The notes beneath the pieces were generated by a model. The model was given only the letters and a program-made list of their open reading frames with translations, was not told where the DNA came from and ran no database searches. A stretch of DNA of 64,000 bases from Toxoplasma gondii ME49. Its lineage: Eukaryota; Apicomplexa; Conoidasida; Eucoccidiorida; Sarcocystidae. Position numbers and translations under genes: made by a program. Positions 24,901-36,729 of this stretch are shown in pieces (within the stretch, counting starts at the first letter, position 1; each line of letters starts with the position of its first letter). The stretch spans positions 2,350,227 to 2,414,226 of the forward strand of contig NC_031472.1 of the NCBI RefSeq assembly GCF_000006565.2. The letters are read 5' to 3'.

Positions 24901-27643
24901 CCTCTGGTGTCTCCTGCTGTTCGCGGCGAGCTTTGTGCCGCTTCTCGCGTGGCGGCTGCTTGTGTTTTTCGGCTTTCTGTTGTTCGGCGTCGTCACCGAT
25001 CCGCGCGTCCAGGCTCGGATCGACGCGAAACTCCAGAAGGAGATCCAGCTGCGCCTCGAGGCGGAAGGGAAGTCGGAGGCGATGAACTCTCAGGAGATGG
25101 CGAGGTTCGCTGCGCAGTGCCGCCCGGCTTTGCCCGACGCCGGCACACGAGAACAGAATGAAGATGACGCCTGCGCGAGGCGGCGGTCCTCGTCTTCGTC
25201 GCTCTCTTCCTTAATTACGCGCTTCCCCGCTGCCTCTTCGAGCGACAGTGTTTCCGCGAGAGACTTCCGTGCTGGAGGCGAGGCAGCGAGACCCGGCGGT
25301 GGGGACGTCGAGCAGCCGTCGAGGACCTTCGAGAGAGAAGACAACTCGATCGAGTCGCCTTCTCGCGCCGCTGGCGAGGGTCACAGTACACCGAGTCTTG
25401 ATTCAAAGGACAAACCGTCTACTGTCCCTAGCGGAAGCGGTCCAAATACGGCTGCTTCCGGGGGTTCGGCCTCGTGGCTGGCTGCCTTTGTTGGGCCTTC
25501 TGGAGTGACGCCTGCCTCGACTTCTTCCCCTGAAAACGCTTCTTCCGCTGCTTCTGCAGCAACGTCTCAAACGCCTCTCGGTCTGACGTCCGCGTCGCCG
25601 TCCTCCCCGGGCGGCGCTCCTTTCTGGACTTTGCTGGACGTCGCAACTTTGATCAAACGCCGAGGCCCGGGGGGAAGTTGTGTGGGTGGTCTGCAGAAGG
25701 CTGCTTCGCCTCAGAGCGACAGAGATGGCGACGAAGGAAAGTCGCCAGGGACGTCGGCGACTTTGAGGGCAAAGTCGCTCGGATCGGAGTCTGACGTGAA
25801 CTCGGGGAGCATGCCGGCGTTTCCTGTCGCCTCGCTCGGGCCGGGTCTCCCGCGACCGTCGGAGAGCCTCGAAACGTTCCGCGCCACCCGTATCACACTC
25901 TTTACCTATCTCGTGCAAGAAGCAAGTTCGGTGTGTTGCTTTTTCGGGGATTTATACGCCTCTCTCGTTGCCTTCTTCCCCGCGGTTCTCGGCCCACCCG
26001 CAGCGCCTTGTCTCCGCCTTCTCGGGATCGGGGCGGTCCTCGATTTCCTTCGCTTCACCCTTTTCTCGCCGCTCTTTCGCTTGCTCGAGTCCGCAGTCTT
26101 TACCTACTTCTCGCTGCTTCATTTCTGGTGGGCACGACTCCCAGACAGGCGAGAAATCGAGCACCGATTGATCGCCTCGACGCAGGTGATCTCGTCCCTC
26201 GCGTCGCTTCTTCCACCCGTTTCGCCGGACCAGGCTGTGGAGAAAAAGGACGAGTCCTCGACCTCCCGCGCCCCCGTCTTCGCTGCTGTGTCCCCGCCCT
26301 GCACCTCGTCGCCGCTCTTCCCCGTCGACCAGCTTCTCTTTTCTACCGCAAATCGGATCGCACTCGCCCCGCCGACGGCAACGCCTCTCGCCGCGTCAAC
26401 TCGCGTCTCAGAGTTCCTGCACAAGTACTTCCAAGAACGGTGGGAGAAGGAGAACCCTCTGACGGCGTCGGTCTACGCGGCAGCGCCGTACCTCCTTCCA
26501 GGCTCGCAGAAGAAAGGTCCGCGCGACGAGGCGCGGGAGGCGCCTGTCAAGGACAGGGAAAGCACAGAGACGGAGGGAGAGCGAGTTGCATCCAAGGCGT
26601 CGCAGCGAGAAACGACGCAGAGCAAGACCGGCGCCCAAGACAAAGAGGAAATCATTGCGAGGGCCGCGAGTGGCGGGTATGCACCAGACGTAGCGTGGCT
26701 GGCGTCGCATTTGTCCTCGCAAGAACTGCAACGGTGGCACAAAGAACAGTCGAAACGCCTCCCCAAACACTTGCCTTCACTCCCTTCAGGACCCCCCAGT
26801 CGCCTGCACTCTTCGGACGCCCTGTCTCCTTCCTGGGAGGCCAGGGAACCGGTTGGAGGCGCGCGGTCGACCGGCGACTGGCGCCAGGACTCGGGGCGTG
26901 AAGGAGACGATTTCGGCGACAGGGCAACTCGGCGCGGAGACACCGACCGGAGGCGCGGGGACGCCGAGGGGAGGCGAGGAGAGCCTGACCGGAGAAAAGG
27001 AGACACCGATCGCAGACGTGGAGAGACCGACAGGAGGCGACGCGACATAATGGACCACAGGCAAAGAGACCCTGACGGGAGTCCAGGAGACAAGTTGGAG
27101 GAAGGGAGAGAGTCTTGGTCGAACTCGCCGGACGAAGGGAGGCAAAGCCACGCTTGTTCGAGGTCGAAGGCTCGACGATCGAGTAGACGAGAAAGAGAGG
27201 ACCGCAGCGGACGAGTAGAGAGATTTCTTGGGCCTGTCTTCGGTTGGGGAGAGGACGTAGCCATCGTCACGCGGCGCGCGCCGGTCGACGCTCGGAGCTC
27301 CGCAGGCGACAGTAGGCCGCGTCGGGAAGAGAGAGGAGACTCGGAGAAGAAGAAGGAACGAAGTTCTTTGGTGGGGGGTCTCCATTTTTCAGACTTCCCG
27401 GCTTTCGACTTGCTTTTCGGCAGACACAAGAAAGCCAGCGAAAGAGACAGCCGTCAAGCGAGAGCCACACGAGCAGCAGACGTCTCATCGCTTGGCACGC
27501 ATGCATGCGCAGACAAGATGCAAGAAACGCGGCGCCGGGAGGAACAGGCGAACGAGGAGAAACGTGGAGAGGGAGAGATCCAGAGAGAAGAGAACTCGGG
27601 GAAGCAGCCGAGAGTGTTCGAGAGTGCCTTGCGACGCATGTGA
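18974..27643 (+). CDS. Multi-pass membrane protein with C2-type region (MCTP-like)
   Basis: Model exons: 18974-19093, 19605-19919 (or to 20002), 20586-20955, 21243-21740, 22104-22346, 23083-24347 and 24791-27643. Phases fit and sum to 1,888 codons. Exons 2-5 hold beta-strand sequence typical of C2 domains: LGHLDIRVRSCSLVLF, then VDPFAAVSV, then FEFPI..DICIDVVAL, and later EFWVQLFPDNHKL and TLGFLHVTVAFEW. Exons 6-7 add hydrophobic segments: CCWLLFWLNLLYG, FVAVALVSFAYFLL, and the motif KIRYAFNWADPFLSY followed by two long hydrophobic stretches. That last arrangement resembles the C-terminal membrane unit of multiple-C2/transmembrane (MCTP) proteins, which work at membrane contacts. The rest is low complexity, with an Arg/Asp heptad repeat near the end. 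The splice between exons 2-3 and 3-4 is less certain. Confidence 0.7.
24402..24488. repeat. TA/TATG microsatellite in the last intron of the C2 protein gene
   Basis: (TA)n with TATG and TGTA interruptions, within the intron 24348-24790 just after the exon 6 donor. Confidence 0.9.
26930..27060 (+). repeat. In-frame 21-bp tandem repeat coding Arg/Asp heptads
   Basis: About six copies of a 21-base unit encode variants of the heptad RRGDTDR (RRGDAEG, RRGEPDR, RKGDTDR, RRGETDR, RRRDIMD). The unit keeps frame and charge pattern while the DNA has diverged. It lies in the soluble C-terminal tail of the C2 protein. Confidence 0.85.
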
Positions 27644-28247
27644 TGATTGTGAAAAGAGGACGATCGAGCACCTTCTCAAGGCCACAGGAGCATTCGCTTT
27701 TCTGGAACTTGGAGGCAACCACGTTTACAGAGAAACGAATCTACCAAGAAAATCACTGGTAGAGGGTACGGTTGCTTATATAAAGAGCTCACCCAAGCCG
27801 TGGTTTCAAATCCGCACTCGCGTCTTCACTGTCTGCGACAGAAGCCCCATCAGCGCGAATCGTGTGTCACAAAAATACAAAAATCAGCTTTTCCTTCACG
27901 AAAACAGCAGCGAACCTCGAACCTCCTCACCCGCCTCTCTGCTCCACACCGTCCACCCAATGCGCCGTTTCAGTGGGGTGTTTGGACACACACATTTCTC
28001 CACCAAATGCATGAACGCATTCAACCAATCCTATAAAATCAATTCATGTGGATATATGCCGACATAACTAGCCGCCTGCCGAGTTGCAGCTGCCTAACTC
28101 TAGAAAACACATACATGTATACAGTCCATATACCCCTACGTAACTATTCATTGGTCTCTGTGCACCTGCCTCAATACAAAATACATGCATACAGATACAT
28201 ATATATCATGCATATCTATATCTATATCTATCTACCTATATATTATG

Positions 28248-28307
<60 letters not shown>

Positions 28308-29267
28308 CATGAAGGTACATATATCTCGGCGGCTACAGAATGATGCAGAGCCGTCCATGCATTTGGAGTAGGAATAAACTTGTCAAATCCTTCATGTAGC
28401 GACGAAATCTTCCTGAGGGAACACTCCGTTCTTTCGATTCCCTGGAAGAGACGTGCCTGTGGGGAACGCGCGAGAGAACGGAAGTTGTTTCTTCTATTCC
28501 TCGAAAGAGGTACGTGAAGGCTCTACGGAACAGCCGTCTGATGACTCGGCCCACTGCTCTGCTGTGAAGAGCTGCTCAGTCGAGAAGCGACGGAGACTCC
28601 AAAACGACGGTTTTGCACTGACGAAACTGAAGCTCGAGAAAGTAAGGCGGGGCATGTCGGCCATCGAAACCGGCTCCTCATGAGCAAGAGTGGGGGATAG
28701 CCAAGAGACAGGCGACGCGCCAGACTCTCGGAAAAAAGAATTTGTTTCTCGGCATGCAGTCGGCTACGAAAAAGGATCGAAAGTAAAATGTCAAGTCTAC
28801 AAAGGAGGCGACAAAGCGCCGGACACAGTGACAGCGTAAAAACAACCACGCCAAGCGAAGACACCGTTTCAGGGATTTTGGAAATAGCAGAACTTTTTTT
28901 TTTAATGAAAGCAGAGTTGAAAACAGACATTTTCAAGAACGCCACAGTTCCCCCGTCCGGTTGATGGCATGCTCTGTTCTTTCGTTTTGTCGCTTTCGCA
29001 TCCTTCGTCTTCCTTCTCGTGCGTCTCCGCCCCGTCGCAGTCGCCTTACCTCTGCCTGGATACCTCCTTCGCGGTTTTTTGTTTCTTCTTTTCCTCCCTT
29101 CGTCTCCAACCTTGTCTGACCTACACGCACAGACTTGTGTGGCGCAGCCTCCGATTCGCTGCGACTTCTCCCTCTCTTGTTCGTCGATAAATTCGCTCTC
29201 GGTGGCGAGAGTCTCCGAAGCAGCACGAAGGCGAACGCGTCTCCCTCGCCACGAGCCGCTAGAACGC
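27644..29267. other. Convergent 3' intergenic region
   Basis: Separates the plus-strand C2 gene and the minus-strand NTH gene, both ending here, so it should hold two 3' UTRs. It contains a long TA microsatellite. Open frames are short and unsupported. Confidence 0.6.
28190..28325. repeat. Long TA/TATG microsatellite
   Basis: About 130 bases of (TA)n with CTATAT and TATG variants, densest at 28245-28305. It lies between two convergent genes. Confidence 0.9.
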
Positions 29268-32200
29268 TCAGGGATCCCACGCCTCTCGAACCCCCAGGAT
29301 CGTCACCAGGTCTTGATCTTCTTCAGCGCTCTCGCACTGCTCCTCCTTACTGGAATCCGAGTCTACGATTTCCAGTGACGCGCTGTGCACTCGAAAGTTC
29401 GTCCCCGCAAGGCCTTCAACTTCTGCCTCTTGTTCACCTTCTTCGTCGGATTGCTCTTCGCGGCCGGGGCCACTGTTCGTCGATCTGACAGACTCAACAG
29501 GAGAGCAGAGGATCACCTCTTGCTTCTCCTTGTCGTTTTCTCGGTGTTCCTCTGTCGCGCACACAGATGTACCTCCTCTCCCGTCTGTTTCGTTTCGACT
29601 TGCCCCACCAAAGTCCTGTTCACCTCCTTCGGCGACACCGTTCACCGTCTCTGCTTCTGTTCGCTCTTCTTCTCCTGTTCTCTCTTCTTCTTTCAGCCAC
29701 TCTCCGCATCTTGGTGTCGCGTCGTCTGCCGTTCTCTGTCCCCTCCTCTCTTCTTCTCTCCTGCATTCTTCTTGGCTCTTTCTCTCTTCTTCTCTGCTTC
29801 GCCAGGGCTCGGAGTCTCTCGTTTTTGCAGCTTGGTCTCCAGTGCCTTCTCTCGCCTCTGGGCAGCATCCAGCATCTGTCTGTGCTCCTTCTAGGTTCTT
29901 GTTTCTCTCCGTCTTTGCGTCGGTTTTCTTCTCGGCCCTCGCGAGCACCGCGGCTCTCTGCCGGTGGACGCAGATATCCGCCAGCCAGCATGTGGAGCAC
30001 CTACAACGTAAGGGAGGCCGGAAATCGCCGAAAACGAAGGCAACATCGAGGGAAGAGGCCCAACAAAGTGACTAGCGAGAGAGGCGGCACAGCCAGGAAA
30101 GACAAGCAAAAAAGGGGGACAAGACGCACAGGCGCAAGAAACAGAGAGATGCAGAAAGGCAACATCGACAGCGAGGCGAAGGCGAGAACTCGAAAGCCAG
30201 GGCATCACCAAGACAGAGTAAAGGAATAGGTGCAGGGTAGAAGACGGCAGGCATGGAAGGAAAAACAGATCGTTCCGGGGAAAAGATGGCGCGCTGGAGG
30301 AATGCCGTTGGCGAAAAATACGCGGCAACGCGGGAGAGAGTCTCGCGGCGCCTGTCCAGAGGCGCGCAGCAGACTCAATCGAAAAAAAATGAAAGTTCGA
30401 TTGAAATACAAAGCTTGAAAAGCAAACGTCAGAGAGACATGGAAAGCAGCAGAAAGAGCAGTAGACAGAGCGACAGAGGAAAAGACAGGAACCTGAGACA
30501 CCGAGAGAGACAAAGCGATACGCAGTCAGATAAAGCGGAAAAAAGGGAGAAAAGATATGGAAAGTCGAGGGATACCTATGGCGCAATCTGGAGAGGAAAT
30601 AGGTAGAAGAACGAGAGCAAACTAGACAGACAAATGGGGAGAAAAGAGATCGAATATAGAGGGAAAGGTCTCCGGGAAAAGAGAAGGAAACTAGGGGGAA
30701 AAATCGAGGGAGACCGCTATGAAAAAAAACAGAGAAATCGAGGGAACATAGGAAGAGATATACACAAACAGAGTTCAAGAGACGGAGAAACTCTACGACA
30801 TGTACATCTGAACTATAGAGTCAGGATCCAGCGCTTTCGACTGTTTCCAGAGAACAAATAGACATGCAGGAGAGAAAGAGACCGCCACAACGAGAAGCCC
30901 GCAGAGGCACCGTCCATTCGTCGTCTCCTTCAAATCTGTTTATTGCGCTGTGTCTTGAACTTGGAGGCGAATTCCGTGGTCAAGCTCCCCTGGCGGCTCT
31001 GTCAAATTTACGTCAACCCAGTGGGAACTCGGAAGATGGACGCGAAAAGGAGTTGCGCGTACGTCGCGAAAAAGCGCGAAGGCGACGCGAGCAGTCCAGC
31101 TCTCAGAGGGCCGACAAGAGAGACAGCAAACACGGAAAAGCCGCGCGACTGCCCACCAGCTTACTTGGGAGTTTCGCGGCCACACAGAAGCTGGAGCAGA
31201 CCGGCGAGAAGAAGTGGAAGTTCGAAATACAGTCCGGGAGGGATCCAGCTACGAGAGACAGCAGAGAGACGAGAACGATTCAGGCTTTCCGGAACGTGAA
31301 ACGCGGAAACGTCGTGAGCGAAATAGGTAGAAAGACAGTGTGAGAGACACACCGGTCATTCTCCGCCTTTTAAGCGAAAGAAAAGGAGATGAAGTAAGAG
31401 AAGGAGAGGCGCAATCCAAAACAGGGAAAGCTGTCGTGCTGTCCCCGGTCCGAGGCGCGGTAACACCCGAGGACGCTTCGCTGCAATCCTGCATGTCTTC
31501 TGTTTTCGTCTCTCTGCATGCAGCAAATGGGGTACCGAATCTCGCAAAGAGTCGGTCTACCGGTTTAGATCTCGAAGGTCTTTGTTCACCGGATCCCAGT
31601 TCTGATGTGCGTTTCATGATCATCATGTTACGAGCACTGAGTAGATAATAGACTTCTGCGTAGAGTTGAAAAACTAACACAGAGGCAGGCCAGCCATTGG
31701 TCCTGTTTTCTCGGTGGACGAGTTCTAAACGAAGGGCACCGTGTGAACCCAGTCATGAGGCAGACAGAGTCGCGCTTACGACCGAAGGTTCCGAGGCTGC
31801 ACAAACGAGGACGAACCCCAGATGGAGATCACCTGCCATCGGTGATGGTGTAGCCGTGACATATAGATCACTGTTATCACGCGCATTAACAGCGACAGAA
31901 TCAACTTCTCAGATGCTAGCATGGTCAAACGCCGCGCAATCAGGGTGACCAGAAAATGGCGAGACCGGGCCTACCGTTCCAGTGCCTCCTTAACCTCCTG
32001 CAAACTCATCACCGTGTCTCTCGGCAACCAATTGAAACAGATGGCAAGTCGCTTCACGTTCGTATCGACGAAAAGGCCGCCTCCGTTTCTCAGGAGCTGG
32101 CGAATGTGACTCTCGTTGATGTCCAGCGAAACTGTGTCGCCAGTCTGCTGGCTCGAGTCTCCACTTGTGTCCTTTGCCTCCTCGGCTTCTGCATAGTCGC

Positions 32201-35200
32201 GAGAAGGCTCCTCCACCCATGGCTTGTGCCCACTGTGGCGGCTGTCTCCTGCGGGCATCTGCGCCATCGGTCGCTCTTCTTCTCGCGTCTCAACCTCCTG
32301 AACAGAACAAGAAGCAGAGACACAAGGAGACGAGCGAGCGAGCAGACTGGGGAGAGAAGCACAGAAAGACGCGCAGAGACAAGAAGAGGAACAAAGGAAG
32401 AAAAGAAAGGCGAAGCAGTGGAGAAAGGAGAAGCGCAGGGAGGAGACGTCACGGACACGAAGGGAGAGAGGAAAAACGGAGAACGGAAGAGGGAAGAAGA
32501 TGCCGAAGAAGCTTCGAAGGAGAGAGAGGGTGACGATACCTGCCAGTTGACTTCGCCGGCTCTGGGGGAGAGCATGGGGACAGAGAACAAGAGAGGTTCG
32601 TTGTCCTCGGTGTCGGAGAAAGCCTTTCTCGACTTCTTCAAACACAAGAACCGAGCCGGTAGCGTTCGACGTGAGGGGGCTTCATTTCGGCCGTACTGTA
32701 GAGACAGCAAAAGATTGGCGATCTGAAAGGCGAAAGGAGCAACAGACGACAAGGCGGAAAAGCAGAAGGAAAGCCGAGTGAACTTGCAGAACAGGAGACG
32801 TTCGACGACTGGGGAGAAAATGAATTCGGTGGCAAAACACAGGGTAAGACGCGAGGGAGCTGGTGACGCGTCGAGAACGATAGTAACAAAAAGGCTAGAG
32901 ACGACAGAGCAGACACCGAACAGAGAATCGATCTTGAATGCGAACCTCACTGTTCAATCGCGTCTTTCAGAACGATGCGAAACCGGCTGTCCAAGAGAAA
33001 CTCGGAGGCAGAACAACAGACCGGAAGGGGAGGTAAAGCGCGAAGATCTCACCCGGATGCTTCAGCCAGCAGAAGCGAGAAAAACGCAACAAAGGTCGAT
33101 CGACGGAGAAACGCAGTGCACAGCGACCCGATTCTCAGAGCCCCCGAGACACTTACCGAGAACTGAAACATGCGATCAGACACAAATCACGAACGGCCGA
33201 ATCGAGACAAACGCGTGGCGAAGAGCGGAACAAAAACACAGAGAATCCAGAGGAAAGAGAACCACTGCAGAATATCTCAAGCGCAAGGCGGCCCGGAAGA
33301 CAGACTCGCCCCTCGAGTTCCCTCCACACATGCCCAGTGCGCGATCGATGTTTTGTTTTGCGACGGCGACGCTCACGGCGCTTTCTGCGGCACTGGAGTC
33401 ACCCGCAGACACCTGAACTTCAGATCTGCGACCAGAGGCTTTCCGCGGCTTCTCTCCGGGGGCAGGCGAGGTCCGGTCGCGTCGTCTGCACTCTCGACGG
33501 ACGCTGAAACGAAAGACTCGCTCGTGAAAACGTACCGTGGGTCCTACGCCGGGGAGCTTGACAAGCTCTTCGTAGGTAGCCGGGATACGCCCGCGGAAAG
33601 AGCTGTGGAGCGTCCGCGCGAGGAGAAGGATGCGACGCGCCTTCGAGTCCTTGAAATTCACACTTGCAATGCACTCCTGGATTTCGCGTTCCGACATGTG
33701 CTGTACCAAATTGAAGACAAAGAGAGTATATGCGCAGAGGACTCTCCCGGATGGAGACACCTCGCGAGACGGTTGGCGACGACATCAAATAAAAAAGAAA
33801 AAAACATCACAGACGATCGCAAAAAGTCGACTTCTCCAGAACCCCGTTGGGTGTCTTCTCCTCCCAAGAGAAGGAACGAAGACGAACCTCACGCGAGACA
33901 GACCGCAATCAAGAAGGATGATATCCTCCGTACAAAGGCGGCACTACGAACACAGAGGACGCGACAAAAGAAAGTCCATTTCGCAAGCCACGGCATGCTG
34001 CCAGTTGCCCAATACAGCGAAAATCGAATGAACGCAAAAGGAGAACGCACCATTCCCCGAACGCATTTAAGCGACGAACGAGAGATTTACAGCGAAGCTC
34101 AGAGATGTAAGTCGACATTTTGGGTCGAGTCGCAGTTTATCCCCTTCTGTCACAACTCAGCGTTCTCTTTTCCCCCCCCGCTGTCTGCTCGTTTGTTGTT
34201 GTTTTCTTCTCTCTGGCGTACCCTCACTACTTCGCATGTGGGGCCTTCGTCCTCGAACTTTCTCCATAGTGCCTCTTCTTCTCTCCTGTTTGTTTCCTCT
34301 TCACGGTCACCTCTTTCGTCTTTGCGACTGCTCCGTTCTTCGTCTCCGCTGTTGCTTCGCTCTCCGTCTTCTGCTCCTTTCCCCTCTTCGCGCATGCTGA
34401 GTGCTCCTTCAGCATCGGTGTCTCTCTCGTCTCTTCGTGTGTCTCTTTCGCCTTCGCTGCCGGAAGCCGAGGAGCGCCTCATCGAGTCCCGAAACGAGGA
34501 AACAGCAGGAGAAATCGAAGTCGCGGGAGACGCACGAAGCGAAACACCACGCCTCGCAAGCTGCACCGCTCGGCGAGTAGCTGCATGCATGAAAGAAGTC
34601 ATTGCCCTGAGGGCGACGGGGTCGCGACAGCGGATGCTTAGAACGGCCGCAATCATGGCGAGGAAGTTCGGCTCTTTGAATCGCTGGAGAATCACAAAAG
34701 AGTTGTCACGTAACAAAAACCAAGACGCTTCACACCACCGCAAAACGGAGAGAAAGACGCGCCTCTCTTTAGATCTCGTGCGTTTTCTTCTCGTTCCCTC
34801 AAACTGCCTGTCGAGACAAACGGGGAAGCGCCGTCGGGCCTTCGAGCTTACGTCTTCAGAATGTCTGTTTACCGGTTTGAGGAAACACTGCACGGAGTCG
34901 TGAGGGATGAGAAAATAAAAACACAAGGAAAGCCGATGAAACTGAAAGTTACATTCTAGTAACGAGACAAGGGACAGGGCAGAGTCACCGGAACAGACCG
35001 CCTCTTTCCCTCACGCTGTCACTACGCTGTTTTTTCAACGACTCGGCACCTCATCAGCTTGTCCGTCCGTGAGCGTCTATACACAAATATAAATCTATCA
35101 ATCAATCTATCTGTATCCCTTTTTATTTATTTACACATTGCATGGGTCATGTTTATATTCACAGTCAGTTTCCAGCAGAGCACCTGTAGTCCACGATAGG

Positions 35201-36729
35201 AGCATTTACTGCAATAAGATCTGCATTGAGGCGATTTTCCCTTATAGGTGATGGATTTCAATTTCTTTGTGTGGATTATAGAAACAAGCTGCAGAGGAAA
35301 AACGCAATGTGGATTTGTACACTCGTAAGCGCTGCACTGATGTCCTTTTTGATCAGTGTGAAACCCAGACACGTTGATATCCTGCACGAAAGGGCATCTG
35401 GCAGAGGTGGAGAAGCGTAGAAGGAAAAAGAATTCTTCGCTGCATGCGACGTACATTCAGCCGGACGAGGAACTCGTAGAATTCGTCAGGCCTCGTCGCT
35501 CGCGCGTATTTCTTTCTGAGGCAAATGAGAGCTCCGACGATTTTTCGCCATCCTCGAGGCGCCTCCGCGTCGTTCGGAGATTGCAGCGTCTCCGGCGTCG
35601 ATGACAAGAAAGGTGCATGCTCCAGGGACTCGACCCAGTCCGAGAGAGAGAAAGGTTCCTCAGTGTTCTGCGCGTCTCCACCGGCGCGCTGGCTGCTGCT
35701 GCGCATTCGCTTCTTTCGTTGTCTGACTTCGCCGTCAACGACCCCAGGAGACATGCGCCCTCGAGGCTGTGCAGCAGGAGATGCAGAAGCAGAAGACAGA
35801 GACACCGAGGAGGAAGAAGACAGAGACGCCGAGGAGGAAGAAGACAGAGAGGCCGACGAGGAAGAAGACAGAGACGACGCGCCAGGTGGATACGAAGAGG
35901 AGGAAGATGGCAGAGACGAGACCGTGCGAAAAGAGGAAGACTCTGAGAGGGGGAGAGAAGAGGGGCAGGTGGGCGGCGAATGAGGCAAGGCCGTATGAGA
36001 GACTGGAGAGTCGGAGAGATGCTGTGAAGAGAGGGAGGAAAAGCGTTTGTCTGGTCGCTTTGCCCGAGGAGGAAGGAGGCCTCGACCAAGATAGTGTCGT
36101 CCGCGAGAAGGTAATCCTCCAGTGGGTTGAGAGTCAGGCGAAGAACCGCGAGACGAAGACAGAGTCTGAGAAGCGAGCGGGCGTTCCTCAGACGGCAGCG
36201 GACGAGCGGAAGGAGAACAACTGGGGGAAGCGGATGGCGAAGAAGAAGAGCAAGGTATAACGTCGGTGATGTCTGTGGGCAGCCCAGGCACGGCCGGCAG
36301 AGACGATGGAGGACTGGGGAGACGAATGCACTGTTTTTTCTTCACTTCTTCTTCATTTTCATCGTGGCTTGAGAGGTCTGGAGACCTAGATGTCTCTCCG
36401 GACGCCAGTCGCTCCCGCACCGTCTCTCCTTCTCTCGGCTTTGCAAGCGTTCGCAGAGTTCCGCCGCCACGACACCCTCGAGGCGTCGAAGAAGACGGAG
36501 AGGCCGCGGATACGCTCGACTCTGCGCGCGTCCGGTTCAATCTCTCCGGCGCGCCTCGCCCAGGCGTATGTACACCCGATGCGTCAGCCAGGGAAGGTGC
36601 ATGCTGCACGAGGGGAGAAGAGGCGGCGGGAGAGGAGACGGAGTGAGGGGAGGAGAGGTCGGGGGGAGGGAGGCCTCGTCGAGCCTGGAAGGCGAAGAAG
36701 GCGAAAGGATTGTCTCCCTCGTTCGCCAT
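29268..36729 (-). CDS. Endonuclease III/NTH-family DNA glycosylase, expanded and catalytic-Lys altered
   Basis: Exons: 36729-35455, 34683-34228, 33700-33536, 32722-32540, 32297-31975, 31099-31012 and 30000-29268 (stop). The first six join in phase; one small exon between 31012 and 30000 is not found. A ~390-residue Ser-rich N terminus precedes the glycosylase fold. Family landmarks in order: NFLAMIAAVLSIRCRDPVAL (family: LSAQxTD), EIQECIASVNFKDSKARRIL, the helix-hairpin-helix LPGVGPT-IANLLLSLQYG, FVDTNVKRLAICF carrying the catalytic Asp (codon 32064-32066), LPSSHWVDVN, and CSTCWLADIC, the CX2CX5C part of the 4Fe-4S cluster. NTH enzymes remove oxidised pyrimidines using a Lys right after LPGVG[RP]; here that codon (33536-33538) is Thr. 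About 140 extra residues sit before the Asp, and a ~230-residue acidic tail follows the cluster. Family membership is firm; activity is doubtful. Confidence 0.8.
35795..35866. repeat. 24-bp tandem repeat x3 in exon 1 of the NTH gene
   Basis: Three copies of a 24-base unit (GACAGAGACACCGAGGAGGA plus four bases) with a few substitutions, followed by a partial fourth. On the coding minus strand it gives repeated Ser-rich octamers (SLSSSSSA-like) in the disordered N-terminal region. Confidence 0.85.

Noticed and set aside
33170..34903. 577-codon plus-strand open frame
   Set aside because: It is antisense to NTH exons with clear family motifs and good splice sites on the minus strand. Its own composition is unstructured and contains poly-Ser runs from the reverse strand.
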